The position numbers and the translations under genes are program-made. From positions 1 through 13,707 of the forward strand of contig CAYPJO010000049.1 of the NCBI GenBank assembly GCA_964411065.1: a stretch of DNA of 13,707 nt, written 5' to 3'. Shown piece by piece: positions 13,696 to 13,707 of the stretch (within the stretch, counting starts at the first letter, position 1; each line of letters starts with the position of its first letter). The notes beneath the pieces were generated by a model. The model worked only from the letters and a program-made list of their open reading frames with translations, did not search any database and was not told where the DNA came from. Source of the DNA: DYHD01 sp964411065 (GTDB lineage: Bacteria; Nitrospirota; Thermodesulfovibrionia; Thermodesulfovibrionales; Dissulfurispiraceae).

Positions 13696-13707
13696 CCTCA
13701 AGGAATT

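Noticed and set aside
1..13707. CRISPR array, tRNA, rRNA, known riboswitch, phage or toxin-antitoxin genes
   Set aside because: No regularly spaced repeats, cloverleaf-like or rRNA sequence, recognisable riboswitch core or matching protein families were seen on either strand.

Overview
This window comes from a low-GC, anaerobic, diderm (LPS-bearing) bacterium. The anaerobic lifestyle is shown by a complete Ni-Fe carbon monoxide dehydrogenase. The outer membrane is shown by a KpsF/KdsD-type arabinose-5-phosphate isomerase (Kdo pathway), Pal and a CpoB/YbgF lipoprotein. Pal carries the paired cysteines near its C-terminus that I associate with deltaproteobacterial, Thermodesulfobacteriota and Nitrospirota homologues, so such a lineage is my best guess. 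This is an inference, not a taxonomic result. Many start sites lie in very AT-rich DNA, some without a Shine-Dalgarno sequence.

Layout. Bases 1-330 look like genomic debris: the 3' end of an unrecognised reading frame entering from the left edge, then a 58-codon minus-strand frame that looks like an internally deleted IS1380-type transposase. After an AT-rich gap comes a phenylacetate-CoA ligase-like gene (paaK, 615-1913, +). It converges on a solitary cooS (2074-3972, -), and a strong intrinsic terminator for cooS lies between them. cooS diverges from lexA (4166-4765, +) across a 193-bp region holding overlapping candidate promoters and a perfect 19-bp palindrome. lexA is followed 54 bp later by kpsF (4820-5788). 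A 254-bp gap precedes an overlapping two-component pair: a Cache-HAMP histidine kinase (6043-7554) and an NtrC-type sigma54-dependent response regulator (7548-8918).

A good sigma70-type promoter (TTGATT-N17-TATAAT at 8966-8994) then starts a tightly packed five-gene unit: pal, cpoB/ybgF, moaA, dppD, dppF. Gaps are 26 bp or less, and two gene pairs overlap. It joins cell-envelope (Tol-Pal), molybdenum-cofactor and peptide/nickel ABC-ATPase genes without tolQRAB, other moa genes or any ABC permease in view. The window ends in a non-coding region with a nested inverted repeat and a promoter-like -10 that probably serves a gene beyond the edge.

The points most worth checking are these. The CODH has a CX2C D-cluster motif, which predicts a [2Fe-2S] rather than a [4Fe-4S] D-cluster. 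The cooS/lexA divergent control region has a related palindrome upstream of paaK. The LexA recognition helix looks non-standard. The pal-cpoB-moaA-dppDF gene set is unusual. The right end holds a nested inverted repeat. I found no clear sign of a wholly new multi-gene system.
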